NCBI GenBank assembly: GCA_004555335.1
Contig: SFII01000081.1
Location: 1 to 6,232 of the forward strand
Length of the DNA stretch: 6,232 nucleotides
Direction: 5' to 3'
Source: Coriobacteriaceae bacterium
GTDB taxonomy: Bacteria; Actinomycetota; Coriobacteriia; Coriobacteriales; Eggerthellaceae
Made by a program: the position numbers and the translations under genes. Positions 5,437 to 6,232 of this stretch are shown here, piece after piece. The notes under the pieces are model-generated. The model saw only the letters and a program-made list of their open reading frames with translations. It was not told where the DNA came from and did no database searches. Position 1 is the first letter of the stretch, and the number at the start of each line of letters is the position of its first letter.

Positions 5437-6232
5437 CGAGAGAAAACCATTCCAACACCCAAGCGGATGCCCCCGAAGCATCCGTTTTTTTCGCCCAGGA
5501 CCATACAGGATGCCCTGGGGAAGATAACACGCGAGAATCCTACCCAAGCGGGTGCTCCAGCGAAGCAGGCACGATCGAAGCGCATGGGCAAAACGCTCCT
5601 GAAAGCCAGCCGGCAAAGACGGATAGCGCCGAATATGCCACCGGCGGGCATAAGCTGCCCGCGAACTGGCTCATGCGCATCGCCCTCATTTGGAGCGGCT
5701 ATGCGGTTTCCGCCTTCGCAGGCAATGCGGGCAGCTATGCGGGCATCTGGTTCGTCACCGAATCCACCGGATCGCCTTTGGCCCTGGCCCTGCTCTACGT
5801 GCTCGCCTTCCTGCCCATGGGGTTGCTTTCCCCCTTGGGCGGCGTCATCGCCGACAAGCACAACCGCAAGGCGATCATCATTATCTGCGACTCCATCCTG
5901 GCGGCAAACGGCATCGCCATGGCGGCAATAACCTGGGTATTCGGACCCAACTTCCCCGCCGTCGCCGCCTTCTGCGGTGTCTGGGGCCTTACTTCGGCCT
6001 TCCGCGGACCGGCCTTCAACGCCACCATGCCGCTTCTGGTACCCGTGCGCCATCTGATGCGCATCAACAGCATGGATACCCTGCTGGGCAGCATTTCCAT
6101 GATCGCCGCACCCGCCCTGGGCATCCTGCTCTACACCAGCTTCGGCTTGCAGGCATCGCTTCTGTTGGGCGGTTTGGGGTCGCTTGCCGCCGTGGTCACC
6201 ATGTTCCTGGCGAAGATCCCCCGCCTGCAGGC
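5433..6232 (+). CDS. MFS exporter (MefA/EntS-like), 3' end cut by window edge
   Basis: The frame is open to the end of the window, giving 266 residues with no stop, or roughly the N-terminal half of a major facilitator. Residues of about 80-110 and 115-138 are the first two membrane helices, followed by the family's motif A loop GGVIADKHNRK (G137, D141, R145, K146). FRGPAFNATMPLLVP and INSMDTLLGSISMIAAPALG are typical of the MefA/EntS branch, proton-driven exporters of drugs, macrolides or siderophores. Before helix 1 there is an unusual hydrophilic tail of about 76 residues, rich in A, E, S, T, G and P, with fewer G/C-ending codons than the core; it contains an intrinsic terminator. If translation instead began at ATG 5673, the tail would vanish but the first helix would stay. 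Control by the divergent TetR and export of that repressor's ligand are inferred. Confidence 0.88.
   Translation, partial: MTRENHSNTQADAPEASVFFAQDHTGCPGEDNTRESYPSGCSSEAGTIEAHGQNAPESQPAKTDSAEYATGGHKLPANWLMRIALIWSGYAVSAFAGNAGSYAGIWFVTESTGSPLALALLYVLAFLPMGLLSPLGGVIADKHNRKAIIIICDSILAANGIAMAAITWVFGPNFPAVAAFCGVWGLTSAFRGPAFNATMPLLVPVRHLMRINSMDTLLGSISMIAAPALGILLYTSFGLQASLLLGGLGSLAAVVTMFLAKIPRLQ
5461..5491 (+). terminator. Strong intrinsic terminator inside the MFS reading frame
   Basis: CGGATGC (5464-5470) and GCATCCG (5478-5484) are a perfect seven-pair stem with a CCCCGAA loop, followed by seven T residues (5485-5491). Three A/G bases before the stem can pair with the first Ts, lengthening it. It lies 28 bases after the small gene's stop and covers codons of about 11-20 of the exporter. 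On the minus strand no T-run follows, so it acts in the + direction only. Confidence 0.85.

Noticed and set aside
5391..6053. 220-codon minus-strand frame opposite the exporter
   Set aside because: Its Gly/Asp/Arg-rich translation has no domain, and the plus strand encodes clear MFS helices and motif A.
1..6232. tRNA, rRNA, CRISPR array, insertion sequence or attachment site
   Set aside because: I found no cloverleaf, regularly spaced repeats, transposase motifs or terminal inverted repeats.
4444..6232. Classical TetA/TetR tetracycline resistance pair
   Set aside because: The regulator and exporter fit the broader TetR/AcrR and MefA/EntS-like groups, and the operator differs from the tetO sequence.

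Overview
The window is GC-rich bacterial DNA with tightly packed genes, repeated four-base ATGA stop/start overlaps, clear Shine-Dalgarno sites and a strong preference for G/C-ending codons. Together with a hydroxysteroid-dehydrogenase-like SDR and a MefA/EntS-type exporter, this would suit an anaerobic gut actinobacterium such as a member of the Coriobacteriia (Eggerthella relatives). That placement is inference from style; there is no rRNA or marker gene here to prove it.

Left block (1-3004, + strand): three genes in one translationally coupled operon. The first is cut by the window edge and belongs to no family I recognise; its visible start could be the end of a membrane segment. The second is a two-part protein whose N-terminal domain is reminiscent of the C-terminal barrel of SAM hydroxide adenosyltransferases and whose centre carries a CX5R phosphatase P-loop. 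The third is a clear LipA/MptpB-like (Y_phosphatase3) tyrosine/phosphoinositide-type phosphatase with both NTRDLGG and HCSIGKDRTG. A 391-bp non-coding stretch follows, with two weak terminator candidates.

Middle (3396-4271, + strand): a stand-alone classical SDR oxidoreductase with highly biased codons, probably NADP(H)-dependent and related to bacterial 7-alpha-hydroxysteroid dehydrogenases. It ends at a very good intrinsic terminator. Convergent to it lies a TetR-family repressor gene (4444-5043, - strand).

Right block (5044-6232): the tetR gene is divergent from a small two-helix membrane protein gene that is ATGA-coupled to an MFS exporter running off the right edge. The 171-bp gap between them is the best-resolved part of the window. 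Two face-to-face promoters each have a 17-bp spacer filled by a 16-bp operator of the form GTGA(A/C)C-N4-G(T/G)TCAC, and a third copy sits on the predicted start site of the exporter promoter. This strongly suggests that TetR represses both itself and the exporter operon. A textbook intrinsic terminator lies inside the exporter reading frame about 30 bases after its start codon, which suggests a second, attenuation-like control or a decoupling of the small gene from the exporter.
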